A stretch of DNA of 64,000 nt from Algoriphagus zhangzhouensis (lineage in GTDB: Bacteria; Bacteroidota; Bacteroidia; Cytophagales; Cyclobacteriaceae). Both the position numbers and the translations under genes were made by a program. The stretch covers positions 310,001 through 374,000 of the forward strand of contig NZ_FRXN01000004.1 of assembly GCF_900148515.1 (NCBI RefSeq), written 5' to 3'. Under the pieces are notes generated by a model. It worked only from the letters and a program-made list of their open reading frames with translations. It searched no databases and was not told the origin of the DNA. Shown here one piece after another: positions 1 to 7,495 of this stretch (its first letter is position 1; every line of letters begins with the position of its first letter).

Positions 1-1933
1 GATCTTTCGGCCACTTAATTTCAATTGGGTAATTACCCGGTATGGAAGTGAAGACAGCCTCTGGTTGGACAATCTCTACATCCACGAAGTTTTTGAGACG
101 TGTATCCTCCGCAGTGATTGTGACAATGGCGCTATCGACATATTGCAAATCTCGGATGATAAAGCGGCCATTTGGGCCATATTCAGAATTCACTATCTCA
201 ATTCCATCCCCAACCAAAGCAGTTACTTTTCCACCTCCCATTCCCTTTTTGGTATCTTCTTGGTCTGAGATTTGACCTTCTATATTGATCCCTCGCTCGA
301 TAAAGTTTTCAACTTTTGGAAGATCATTATTTAGAATCTGACTCCAATTGAATCTTCTCCAGCCATGGGTCAACATTACTAGATCCAATGATTCCATAGT
401 CTCGGGTTCTTGATCCTTGAAATAGTAACCTGGATTATAAACATGTCCTTGGAGATCGGATGTCAGTAGGAGATTAGAAAGGATGGTGCCGTATCTGTTG
501 CTTTCATCTTCCACCTGATCAGCATCTAGGATTGCAATAGAAAAACTTCCTGGAGCTGGACTTCCTGCTAATGCTGATTTTAAATCTAAAGAAACCTTTT
601 CTCTTGGACTAAACGATGCGCTTGTGGATGCAGTCAAAGTCAATTCCTGAGTCTCTTTTCTAATGAAAACAAGCCTTTCTAAAAGAGGCTTTCCATCCTG
701 AGTCATGACTGTAATCTGATTGATCCCGGAAATGAGATTTTCTTTGGGAATTCTTACTCCCCAAACTCCATTGGTCAAAGAGCCTTGAATCATATAATTG
801 ATGATTCCACGCGTTTGACTTGCCAAAATCAATGAATTCGGCTCATAGTTGCCCTGTACGAATGCCGTCAAATAACTGGCCACTGGATTATTGACCACTT
901 GTAGGACAAGTCCGTCTACTTGAGCTCCTGGGAGAGAGATTTCTCTCTTCTGGCCAGTCATAGAATCTTCAATCTGCGATTTGTAATAAGATTCAGTGGG
1001 AGTGATTTCAAATTTTCCCAAACCCGCAAAATTGCTTTCAAAAGTGATTTCAGTCCCTTCTATTTTTCCATTGATCTCTAAAGGAACCCCATCCGGAGCA
1101 ACAACACGGAATGCCATGTTTGACTTCTTGTTCAAAGCCCAATTTCCTCCCTCAGGTAAAAACTGGATATCAGCCAAATTCAAACTATAAGGAAGTCTGA
1201 TTTTTTGGGATGTTTCATAGTTCTCATTTTCCTTATAGGTCAGTTCTAAGTGTTGGGAAGCAAAAGCTTTTTCAGGAATAGAAAATGAGAAATTAGCTTG
1301 ACCTTGAGTATTTAAACTTAGGTCTTGTGAATGGAGTTCTTCACCATCTCCCCAAGCTATAAAACTGAGTGTTTTGTTTGCTAATGGATTTCCATTTTGG
1401 TCAATGGCAGTGATTTCAAGTGTGTAAGTTGCCTTTCCAGAATTACTTTCGATTTTTTGTATTTGAACTTTTGGAAGAAAGCTACCACCAGCTCCATCTA
1501 CCACAGAAAATCCACCTGTGAAGAAATATTCTAGTCCAAAATTCCTCATCCAAGCAGTATATGCTTTGATTTGGTAATTCCCGGCTTTCCCAAAAGTTGG
1601 AATATCATAGTTGCCCTTGCCACGTCCATTTTCTAGGTAGATGATTTTTTGCTCGAGTAATACCCCATCCCCATCAAAAATATCTACATACAAAGTTTGG
1701 CTCAGTGGAGATGGAATCTGACTACTCCCCGCCACTAAGAAGGCACTAAACCAAACACTCTCACCCAATGTGTATGTTTGTTTGTCAAGATCCAAATAAG
1801 CCTTCTCTGGAGGTGTTTCTTTTTGGTAAGCCTCGAAATACTGTTGGATTTTATTTGGTAAATCTTGGGCCGAAGTTGAAAAAGCGCGCAAGAAAAATGC
1901 GAAAATCAATCCCGGAAAAAATCGACTATTCAT
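1..1933 (-). CDS. Large secreted macroglobulin/TonB-plug-like surface protein (N-terminal part)
   Basis: An open frame runs without a stop from an ATG at 1933 to the window edge, giving about 644 residues; the C-terminus lies outside. The N-terminus is a hydrophobic signal peptide ending near STSAQ. After it comes a segment like the MG2 domains of bacterial alpha-macroglobulins (YLDLDKQTYTLGESVWFSAF). Around residues 495-530 is the sequence NPGYYF followed by LDLVMLTHGWRRFNW, which I associate with Bacteroidota proteins annotated as carboxypeptidase-regulatory-like or TonB-plug proteins. These are secreted or outer-membrane associated, and their function is not established. The gene is 68 nt downstream of rlmN on the same strand and may be co-transcribed. 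I am sure it is coding, less sure of the family name. Confidence 0.8.
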   Translation of the reverse strand, partial: MNSRFFPGLIFAFFLRAFSTSAQDLPNKIQQYFEAYQKETPPEKAYLDLDKQTYTLGESVWFSAFLVAGSSQIPSPLSQTLYVDIFDGDGVLLEQKIIYLENGRGKGNYDIPTFGKAGNYQIKAYTAWMRNFGLEYFFTGGFSVVDGAGGSFLPKVQIQKIESNSGKATYTLEITAIDQNGNPLANKTLSFIAWGDGEELHSQDLSLNTQGQANFSFSIPEKAFASQHLELTYKENENYETSQKIRLPYSLNLADIQFLPEGGNWALNKKSNMAFRVVAPDGVPLEINGKIEGTEITFESNFAGLGKFEITPTESYYKSQIEDSMTGQKREISLPGAQVDGLVLQVVNNPVASYLTAFVQGNYEPNSLILASQTRGIINYMIQGSLTNGVWGVRIPKENLISGINQITVMTQDGKPLLERLVFIRKETQELTLTASTSASFSPREKVSLDLKSALAGSPAPGSFSIAILDADQVEDESNRYGTILSNLLLTSDLQGHVYNPGYYFKDQEPETMESLDLVMLTHGWRRFNWSQILNNDLPKVENFIERGINIEGQISDQEDTKKGMGGGKVTALVGDGIEIVNSEYGPNGRFIIRDLQYVDSAIVTITAEDTRLKNFVDVEIVQPEAVFTSIPGNYPIEIKWPKD

Positions 1934-2001
1934 AAAAAGAGAGTTGGTTTACCTCGAAAGAAAACCAATTACTTATGAAGTCGCAAGTGAAAATATCTTA
2001 A

Positions 2002-3066
2002 TTACTTAGTGAGCTCACCGACTTCATTCTTATTTGCCAATTGACCGCATGCAGCATCTATATCCTGGCCTCTGGATTTTCTTACTTTGGCGATGATACC
2101 TTGAGATTCCAAGACTCTCACATACATATCCACTGCTTCTTGGCTTGCTTGACGAAACTCACCTTCGTCAATTGGATTGTATTGGATGATATTGACCTTA
2201 GAAGGGATCAATTTGCAGAATTTAGCCAATGCCAGCGCATGTCTTTCATCGTCATTGACTCCATCCCAAATCACATATTCATAAGTGACTTTTCGTTTCG
2301 TCTTTTGGTACCAGTATTTCAATGACTCACCCAATTCTTCCAGAGGGCTCTTGTCGTTGATTGGCATTAGTCTAGATCTGGTTTCGTTGATTGCAGAATG
2401 AAGAGAAATGGCAAGGTTGAATTTGACTTCATCATCGGCCATTTTCTTGATCATTTTCGGGATACCGACGGTTGAAAGTGTAATTCTACGGGCAGCCATT
2501 CCCAATCCATCTGGAGAAGTGATTTTATCAATAGCCTCAATCACATTGTTGTAATTCAACAAAGGTTCTCCCATTCCCATAAAGACAATGTTGGTCAAAG
2601 GTCTCTGGAAATAGGTGTCAGCCTCTTCTTTGATTGCCACAACCTGATCATAAATCTCATCAGGATTCAGATTTCGCATTCTTTTCAGTCGTGCTGTTGC
2701 ACAAAAATTACAATCCAAGCTACATCCTACCTGGGAAGAAACACAGGCAGTGATTCTCTTGGAAGTCGGGATCAAAACTGACTCCACGATCTTTTCATCA
2801 TAGAGCTTTACAGCATTTTTGATAGTTCCGTCAGTGGAATGCTGCATCAAATCCACGTGGATATGATTGATGGAAAAATGAGTTTTGAGCATTTCTCTTG
2901 TAGAAAGTGAGATGTTGCTCATGTCATCAAAATTCTTCAGAGATTTGTTCCAAAGCCATTCATAAACCTGCTTGGCACGGAATTTCTTTTCTCCCTGTGA
3001 AAGGAAAAACTCTTCCAACTCACTCAAACTGAGTTTTCTGATATCTCTTTTTTGAATTTCTTCCAT
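2002..3066 (-). CDS. rlmN: Dual-specificity 23S rRNA/tRNA adenine-C2 methyltransferase RlmN
   Basis: This radical-SAM enzyme of 354 aa methylates C2 of A2503 in 23S rRNA and of A37 in some tRNAs. The CxxxCxxC cluster-binding motif is at C115, C119 and C122. The two mechanistic cysteines of the family are also visible: C108 (context TACVSSQVG) and C340 (context DAACGQL). Length and order match the family. The ATG at 3066 lies only 4 nt after the element TAGCTTTG on the minus strand, so the message may be leaderless. It is divergent from aroQ across a 152-bp gap. Confidence 0.96.
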   Translation of the reverse strand: MEEIQKRDIRKLSLSELEEFFLSQGEKKFRAKQVYEWLWNKSLKNFDDMSNISLSTREMLKTHFSINHIHVDLMQHSTDGTIKNAVKLYDEKIVESVLIPTSKRITACVSSQVGCSLDCNFCATARLKRMRNLNPDEIYDQVVAIKEEADTYFQRPLTNIVFMGMGEPLLNYNNVIEAIDKITSPDGLGMAARRITLSTVGIPKMIKKMADDEVKFNLAISLHSAINETRSRLMPINDKSPLEELGESLKYWYQKTKRKVTYEYVIWDGVNDDERHALALAKFCKLIPSKVNIIQYNPIDEGEFRQASQEAVDMYVRVLESQGIIAKVRKSRGQDIDAACGQLANKNEVGELTK

Positions 3067-3070
3067 GCTG

Positions 3071-3078
3071 CAAAGCTA
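3071..3078 (-). promoter_or_regulatory. Candidate -7 element TAGCTTTG abutting the rlmN start
   Basis: On the minus strand TAGCTTTG fits the Bacteroidota -7 consensus TAnnTTTG. Only 4 nt separate it from the rlmN ATG, so transcription would begin at or near the start codon. No TTTG is found at the usual -33 spacing, so the call is tentative. Confidence 0.35.
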
Positions 3079-3172
3079 CAAAGTCCCGAGCAAAAACTCT
3101 CGTTTCAGGAGGGTTTGAAAAATAAATACGACGCTAGGGCTCCAATAAAACTGAAAATCTGCTTTGACTTTT

Positions 3173-3180
3173 TAACTTTG
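3173..3180 (+). promoter_or_regulatory. Candidate -7 element TAACTTTG upstream of aroQ
   Basis: TAACTTTG matches the Bacteroidota -7 box and lies 38 nt before the aroQ start. It lacks a TTTG at 19-nt spacing; a TTTG at 3163-3166 is too close. It could drive the aroQ-aminotransferase pair. Confidence 0.35.
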
Positions 3181-3218
3181 AACTTGAATTCTTTATTTCT
3201 CTCAAACCAAAGAAAATT

Positions 3219-3632
3219 TTGAAAATTCAGATTATAAATGGGCCCAATCTCAACCTTCTTGGAAAAAGAGAGCCGGATGTGTACGGGAATACTTCGTTTG
3301 AAGAATATTTGGAGAGCTTGAAAAAGCAATTTCCAGAGGTCGAAATCTACTATTACCAAAGTAATGTAGAAGGAGAGCTGATCAATAAAATCCATGAGGT
3401 AGGATTTACATTTGATGCCATTTTGCTCAATGCGGGAGGCTATACGCATACTTCTGTAGCTATTTCGGATGCGATCGCTGGAGTAACTACCCCTGCTTTG
3501 GAAGTTCATATTTCCAATATTTACAAAAGGGAAGAGTTTCGCCACAAGAGCATCATCTCCAAGTCCTGTATTGGGATGATTTCAGGTTTGGGCTTGAAAG
3601 GATATGAATTGGGTATTCGCTATTTTCTTTAA
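3219..3632 (+). CDS. aroQ: Type II 3-dehydroquinate dehydratase
   Basis: The 137-aa product catalyses dehydration of 3-dehydroquinate to 3-dehydroshikimate, step three of the shikimate pathway. Type II motifs are clear: IINGPNLNLLGKREPDVYG at the N-terminus with the catalytic tyrosine loop, NAGGYTHTSVAI in the middle, and EVHISN with the catalytic histidine. The start is a TTG at 3219, because the family N-terminus (MKIQIINGPNLN) begins there and no ATG lies nearby. The aminotransferase gene follows after 10 nt, which suggests an operon. An antisense open frame over 3105-3545 is a shadow. Confidence 0.95.
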   Translation: MKIQIINGPNLNLLGKREPDVYGNTSFEEYLESLKKQFPEVEIYYYQSNVEGELINKIHEVGFTFDAILLNAGGYTHTSVAISDAIAGVTTPALEVHISNIYKREEFRHKSIISKSCIGMISGLGLKGYELGIRYFL

Positions 3633-3642
3633 TTAAAAGACT

Positions 3643-4698
3643 ATGATCACATTTGCAGCCGGACCATCTAAGGTCTATGATGCGTTGCCTACCTACTTGC
3701 AGGATGCTTGCAATGAAGGAATATTGAGTGCTAATCACCGCAGTGCGAAGTTTATGAATCTCTATCAGGAAACTGAGCAATTGATGCGTGAGAAACTGCA
3801 CATGCCTGAAGATTACAAATTGCTTTTCACTTCATCCGCTACCGAAAATTGGGAAATTATCACCCAGTCCATCGTGGAGAAAGCGAGTTTTCATATTTAT
3901 TCCGGTTCCTTCGGGAAAAAGTGGGTCACCTTTGCATCCCATATCAACCCAGCTACGGGCGCTTTGAAGATCGAAGCCAATCAGACCATTGATGTTCCCA
4001 ATTTGGAAATCGGAGAAGAGTTTGATGTTATTGGAATTACCCAAAATGAGACTTCCAACGCTTCTCAGGTTCGAATGGAATATCTGGAAGAGATCCGTGA
4101 AAAATTCCCTGAGAAATTAATCGCTGTGGATACCACATCAAGTATGGCTGGGATCGATTTGAAATTTGAATTGGCGGATATTTGGTATGCTTCTGTTCAG
4201 AAGTGCTTTGGATTGCCAGCTGGCTTGGGGATTTTGATTCTTTCTCCAAAAGCTATCGAACAAACCCAAAGAAAAGGGGAAAGAGGTAGATATAATAGCC
4301 TGAACTTTATCCTCGAGAATGCAGAAGGATATCAAACACATTACACTCCAAATGTGCTAGGAATTTATTTGATGAACCGAGTGCTTCAAGATATTCCAGA
4401 GATTCAATTTATCGATGAGAGACTTAGAGAAAGAATGCTCAAACTGGAGACCTGTATAGCTCATTCCAAGGCTTTCAAAATGCTAGTGGATAATGAGCAG
4501 GCAAGAAGTACCACCGTCATGGGTGTGAGTGGCTCGGAGGAAATGATTTCAGCTGTGAAAAAAGAAGCTGAAAAGCATGGAATGCAGCTGGGAAGTGGAT
4601 ATGGTCCATTGAAACCAACTTCTTTCCGAATCGCAAATTTCCCGGCAATTACTGATGCGGAAATGGATAAGTTGATTGGTTTTCTTTCTGAATATTAA
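3643..4698 (+). CDS. serC: Class V aminotransferase, probably phosphoserine aminotransferase
   Basis: This 351-aa fold-type I PLP enzyme starts with FAAGPSKVY, the phosphoserine/alanine-glyoxylate aminotransferase signature. The PLP-binding lysine is K187 in the context SVQKCFGLPAGLG, preceded by an aspartate in AVDTTSSMAG. SerC converts 3-phosphohydroxypyruvate plus glutamate to phosphoserine. The family assignment is secure. Assignment to SerC rather than another class V transaminase rests on overall resemblance to Bacteroidota SerC-like proteins. The gene is 10 nt after aroQ and is followed by a strong terminator. Confidence 0.8.
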   Translation: MITFAAGPSKVYDALPTYLQDACNEGILSANHRSAKFMNLYQETEQLMREKLHMPEDYKLLFTSSATENWEIITQSIVEKASFHIYSGSFGKKWVTFASHINPATGALKIEANQTIDVPNLEIGEEFDVIGITQNETSNASQVRMEYLEEIREKFPEKLIAVDTTSSMAGIDLKFELADIWYASVQKCFGLPAGLGILILSPKAIEQTQRKGERGRYNSLNFILENAEGYQTHYTPNVLGIYLMNRVLQDIPEIQFIDERLRERMLKLETCIAHSKAFKMLVDNEQARSTTVMGVSGSEEMISAVKKEAEKHGMQLGSGYGPLKPTSFRIANFPAITDAEMDKLIGFLSEY

Positions 4699-4717
4699 TT
4701 GAGGAACAAGCTAAATG

Positions 4718-4753
4718 AAAGCCCTTTAGTCCGAAGTCTAAAGGGCTTTTTTT
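4718..4753 (+). terminator. Rho-independent terminator after serC-like gene
   Basis: A perfect 12-bp stem (AAAGCCCTTTAG at 4718-4729 and CTAAAGGGCTTT at 4738-4749) with an 8-nt loop runs into a T tract. It ends the aroQ-aminotransferase unit. Confidence 0.9.
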
Positions 4754-5248
4754 GTGAATAATATTTGTTGACCTCAATCCGGCACCAGCCATTTCAAAGC
4801 AGATTCCTAACCATTCAAATAATCTTCTACAATTCCAGATCTATTGAATTTTGCAAATAACTCAATTCTTGTGGTGCGGTGGGTCGTCGCAGCCGCGGGG
4901 TGTGGGTAGGATTTGTGGGAGGAAGCTTAGCTGCGACTAGGCCTTTTCGTACTTTTGGGCCATGCCAAAAGTACATTCAATAGATTGAATTTAGGGAATT
5001 GAATTAACTATTGGAGATTAAAAACTTTGGAGTCTCACGGAAAGGGATTAATTCTTTTTCACCTACAGGAAAAAGGACGGAGAAATAAAATCAGAGATAT
5101 GTTTTAATTAGATCGTAAGGCATCTTTTTCTTTGCTTATTAGGACAAAATTCAATTTTGTAAAAGCTTGATTTTCTTTGTGAATAAAATTTTTTCATTTT
5201 TCACAATTTCCTAAAGTTTAAGTGCTAGAAAGCAAATATTATTTGGCG
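4754..5248. other. Non-coding stretch of about 0.5 kb
   Basis: I see no credible gene here. It contains a GC-rich palindromic element at 4886-4974, described separately. It also has an AT-rich 8-bp inverted repeat around a single base at 5144-5160. An 11-nt direct repeat, TTTGTGAATAA, occurs at 4751-4761 and 5176-5186. The rest is AT-rich spacer before the MarC-family gene. Confidence 0.7.
4886..4974. repeat. GC-rich intergenic element with two inverted repeats
   Basis: Inverted repeat one pairs GTCGCAGC (4886-4893) with GCTGCGAC (4930-4937). Inverted repeat two is a perfect 10-bp stem, GTACTTTTGG (4949-4958) with CCAAAAGTAC (4965-4974), around a 6-nt loop. The segment is G-rich on the plus strand and clearly different in base composition from its AT-rich surroundings. 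It has no T tract, so it is not an ordinary terminator. A dispersed REP-like or miniature repeat is plausible, but its copy number cannot be judged from one window. Confidence 0.55.
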
Positions 5249-5256
5249 TAGCTTTG
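5249..5256 (+). promoter_or_regulatory. Candidate -7 element TAGCTTTG abutting the MarC-family start
   Basis: TAGCTTTG matches the -7 consensus and ends exactly 4 nt before the ATG at 5261, the same geometry as at rlmN. A -33 TTTG at correct spacing is not visible. Confidence 0.35.
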
Positions 5257-5260
5257 CGTC

Positions 5261-5842
5261 ATGATCGACTTCAAGCAAATCCTTTCAGTGTCTTTGATCC
5301 TATTTTCGGTGATCGATATTTTGGGATCTATACCGATTATTATCAACCTTCGAAAGAAGGCCGGACACATCCAATCCGAGAAAGCTACCTTGGCTGCGGG
5401 ATTGTTGATGATTTTGTTTTTGCTTGGGGGAAAATCGATTCTCGGACTTTTCGGAATCGGAGTGGAGGACTTTGCTATCGCTGGCGCCTTGATCATTTTC
5501 GCCCTAGGGGCTGAAATGATTTTGGGAATCGAGATCTTTAAACCAGATCCAGATGCTTCAGCTGGTGCTTCCATTGTTCCCATTGCCTTTCCTTTGATTG
5601 CTGGAGCAGGAACATTGACTACAATTTTGACCTTGAAAGCTGAATTCGCTCAAGTGAATATCGCGATCGGGATCGTCTTGAATTTGATTTTTGTCTATGC
5701 GGTTTTGAAAAGCACCACTTGGTTGGAAAGAAAGCTTGGAAAGACTGGTCTGGATGTTTTGAGAAGGATTTTCGGGATTATTTTGCTTTCTATCGCAGTC
5801 AAAATTTTCAAATCGAATGCTTTCCCGATTGAGATTGTTTAA
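5261..5842 (+). CDS. MarC-family integral membrane protein
   Basis: This 193-aa protein is almost entirely hydrophobic, with about six predicted membrane segments. It carries the family features VIDILGSIPI near the N-terminus and PIAFPLIAGAGTLTT in the middle. MarC/UPF0056 proteins sit in the inner membrane. The original link to multiple antibiotic resistance was not upheld, and their transport substrate is unknown. The gene lies 31 nt upstream of rnhA on the same strand, although rnhA may have its own leaderless start. Confidence 0.88.
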   Translation: MIDFKQILSVSLILFSVIDILGSIPIIINLRKKAGHIQSEKATLAAGLLMILFLLGGKSILGLFGIGVEDFAIAGALIIFALGAEMILGIEIFKPDPDASAGASIVPIAFPLIAGAGTLTTILTLKAEFAQVNIAIGIVLNLIFVYAVLKSTTWLERKLGKTGLDVLRRIFGIILLSIAVKIFKSNAFPIEIV

Positions 5843-5873
5843 GCGTCCGAATTAAAATTCCTTTCTTTGTGCC

Positions 5874-6329
5874 ATGATTACCATTTATACCGATGGAGCC
5901 GCCAAAGGCAATCCCGGACCGGGAGGATATGGAGCTGTTTTAAAGTTTGGGAAACACCGAAAGGAGCTTTCTGAAGGCTACCGTCTCACCACCAATAATC
6001 GCATGGAATTACTTGCCGTGATCAGAGCACTTCAGGCTTTGAATACAGATGAGTTTCCAGTGACTGTTTATTCTGATAGTAAATATGTCGTGGATGCGAT
6101 TGAGAAAGGCTGGCTTTGGGGTTGGCAAAAAAAGAGATTCAAGGATAAGAAAAACCCAGATCTTTGGCTTCGGTATATTCCGCTTCATTTAAAATACAAG
6201 CCCAAGTTTGTTTGGGTGAAAGGGCATGCGGGAAACCCAGAAAATGAACGCTGCGACCAGTTAGCAGTCGCAGCGGCAGAAGGTTTTGATCTTCAAGTGG
6301 ATCAGGGGTACGAAAATCCTCAGAATTAA
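5874..6329 (+). CDS. rnhA: Ribonuclease HI
   Basis: The 151-aa enzyme cleaves the RNA strand of RNA-DNA hybrids, as in Okazaki primers and R-loops. The four catalytic carboxylates are D7 (IYTDGAAKGNPGPGG), E45 (NNRMELLAV), D68 (VYSDSKYV) and D128 (NERCDQLA), with H118 in KGHAGN. The basic WGWQKKRF segment, which corresponds to the substrate-binding handle, is present. Its TAA shares the 4-bp TTAA at 6326-6329 with the stop of the convergent isomerase gene. Confidence 0.96.
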   Translation: MITIYTDGAAKGNPGPGGYGAVLKFGKHRKELSEGYRLTTNNRMELLAVIRALQALNTDEFPVTVYSDSKYVVDAIEKGWLWGWQKKRFKDKKNPDLWLRYIPLHLKYKPKFVWVKGHAGNPENERCDQLAVAAAEGFDLQVDQGYENPQN

Positions 6330-7447
6330 AGGTCTCCAATTGTCACAGTTGGAATAGCTTTTCTATCCATCTTTTTCAAAGGCTGATATTCATTTTGTGG
6401 GTAAGTCCAGCCTTCATCTCCCAATTCGTAAAGCAAAGGAGCGAGATTTTGAACCGCAGCTTTACAGCCTTGGACAATAGCGCCCATCTTTCCGGTTTGC
6501 TTGGAAAGTACAGCCTCATTTTCAATTTCAAACGGACCTGAGAATCCCTTTTCTTTCAAAATATTGACAAAAGCTCTCCAATCCATACTGTCCCCTAGTC
6601 CAAAACCTGGCAAGGTTGCTTCATAATGATGGCGATCCCAAGGATTAGTGCTAGATGGAATTCCTGCTTTCGAAGCCCAGTTTGCAGGGATTTCATGCAT
6701 TGGGTACATGTTTCCCCAAAAAGGATCTGGATTATTTCGGGTTGACTTCACATGAATTCTTTTCAGGCGACTCATATCCGTGTTTTTGATTACCTCTACT
6801 GGATCTGTATGCTGCCAGACATCATGGGATGGGTCATAGATTTCTCCGTGATTTTTTCCCGGAACAAGCTGATACATCAATTTTCTAGCAGCCAATACAC
6901 CGGAAAGATTATTGAATGTGCCGAAATGACCTGAGCTTCTCCAGCCTTCCATTGGACAGTTCTCATACAGGACTGTAACTCCTAAGTCAGCAGCATAATT
7001 GATGATTGGAGTGAAGATTCGTTGATATTCCAAGAGGTTCTTTTCAAATCCACCCTCTTGATTTCCCAATTCATGATTGTAGCCGACAAAGGTTCCTACT
7101 TTGATATCGTTTTCATCTCCTCCGAGATAGTATGCCATTTGAATCAGACGGAGTAAGTGATTCTGGTTTTTGATTCTTTGCTCTGGGTCTCCTCCGATTA
7201 GATTGTCAAAAGCTCCAATCGAAAGTCTCAATTCCGCTTCATTAAATTGATCAATCAATGCTTTTGCCTGATCTGGTCCAAAGTTCTCATAATCGAGATG
7301 GGTAGCCACGAAATCATCTCTTGTTCCATCTTTTCTGAAAACGCAGAGATCCAATCCCTGCACATTGATTTCTTTTGCTTTTTCTATAGTTTGATCCAAA
7401 TTCAGCTGGTCAAAAGCTGAGGTCATGATCCAAATTGGATTCGACAT
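6326..7447 (-). CDS. Xylose isomerase-like TIM-barrel sugar isomerase/epimerase
   Basis: The 373-aa product belongs to the AP-endonuclease-2/xylose isomerase-like barrel family. Likely metal and substrate ligands are visible in order: E in VLYENCPMEG, D and H in YDPSHDV, H in IHVKSTR, and E in FEIENEA. Members isomerise or epimerise sugars and polyols, and I cannot name the substrate. No signal peptide is seen, so it is probably cytoplasmic. It lies downstream of the haloperoxidase-like gene with a strong terminator between them, so it may be expressed separately or by read-through. Membership of the SusCD locus is only suggested by position. Confidence 0.85.
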   Translation of the reverse strand: MSNPIWIMTSAFDQLNLDQTIEKAKEINVQGLDLCVFRKDGTRDDFVATHLDYENFGPDQAKALIDQFNEAELRLSIGAFDNLIGGDPEQRIKNQNHLLRLIQMAYYLGGDENDIKVGTFVGYNHELGNQEGGFEKNLLEYQRIFTPIINYAADLGVTVLYENCPMEGWRSSGHFGTFNNLSGVLAARKLMYQLVPGKNHGEIYDPSHDVWQHTDPVEVIKNTDMSRLKRIHVKSTRNNPDPFWGNMYPMHEIPANWASKAGIPSSTNPWDRHHYEATLPGFGLGDSMDWRAFVNILKEKGFSGPFEIENEAVLSKQTGKMGAIVQGCKAAVQNLAPLLYELGDEGWTYPQNEYQPLKKMDRKAIPTVTIGDL

Positions 7448-7464
7448 GTAAATAGTATTTTGGT

Positions 7465-7490
7465 GAAAAAAAACAGCCCTTTCGGGCTGC
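7465..7490 (-). terminator. Terminator after the haloperoxidase-like gene
   Basis: On the minus strand a CAGCCC/GGGCTG stem with a GAAA tetraloop is followed by eight T residues. It sits 5 nt past the haloperoxidase stop and 17 nt before the isomerase start. Confidence 0.93.
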
Positions 7491-7495
7491 TTAAA

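Noticed and set aside
3105..3545. 146-codon minus-strand open frame opposite aroQ
   Set aside because: aroQ on the plus strand has full family motifs; the antisense frame has none.
4751..5186. TTTGTGAATAA direct repeats as target-site duplication of an inserted element
   Set aside because: Eleven AT-rich bases can recur by chance, there is no transposase or terminal inverted repeat, and one copy abuts the terminator.
5254..5514. Overlapping frame at the start of the MarC-family gene
   Set aside because: Frame-shifted shadow; the membrane protein frame from 5261 carries the family motifs and hydrophobic pattern.
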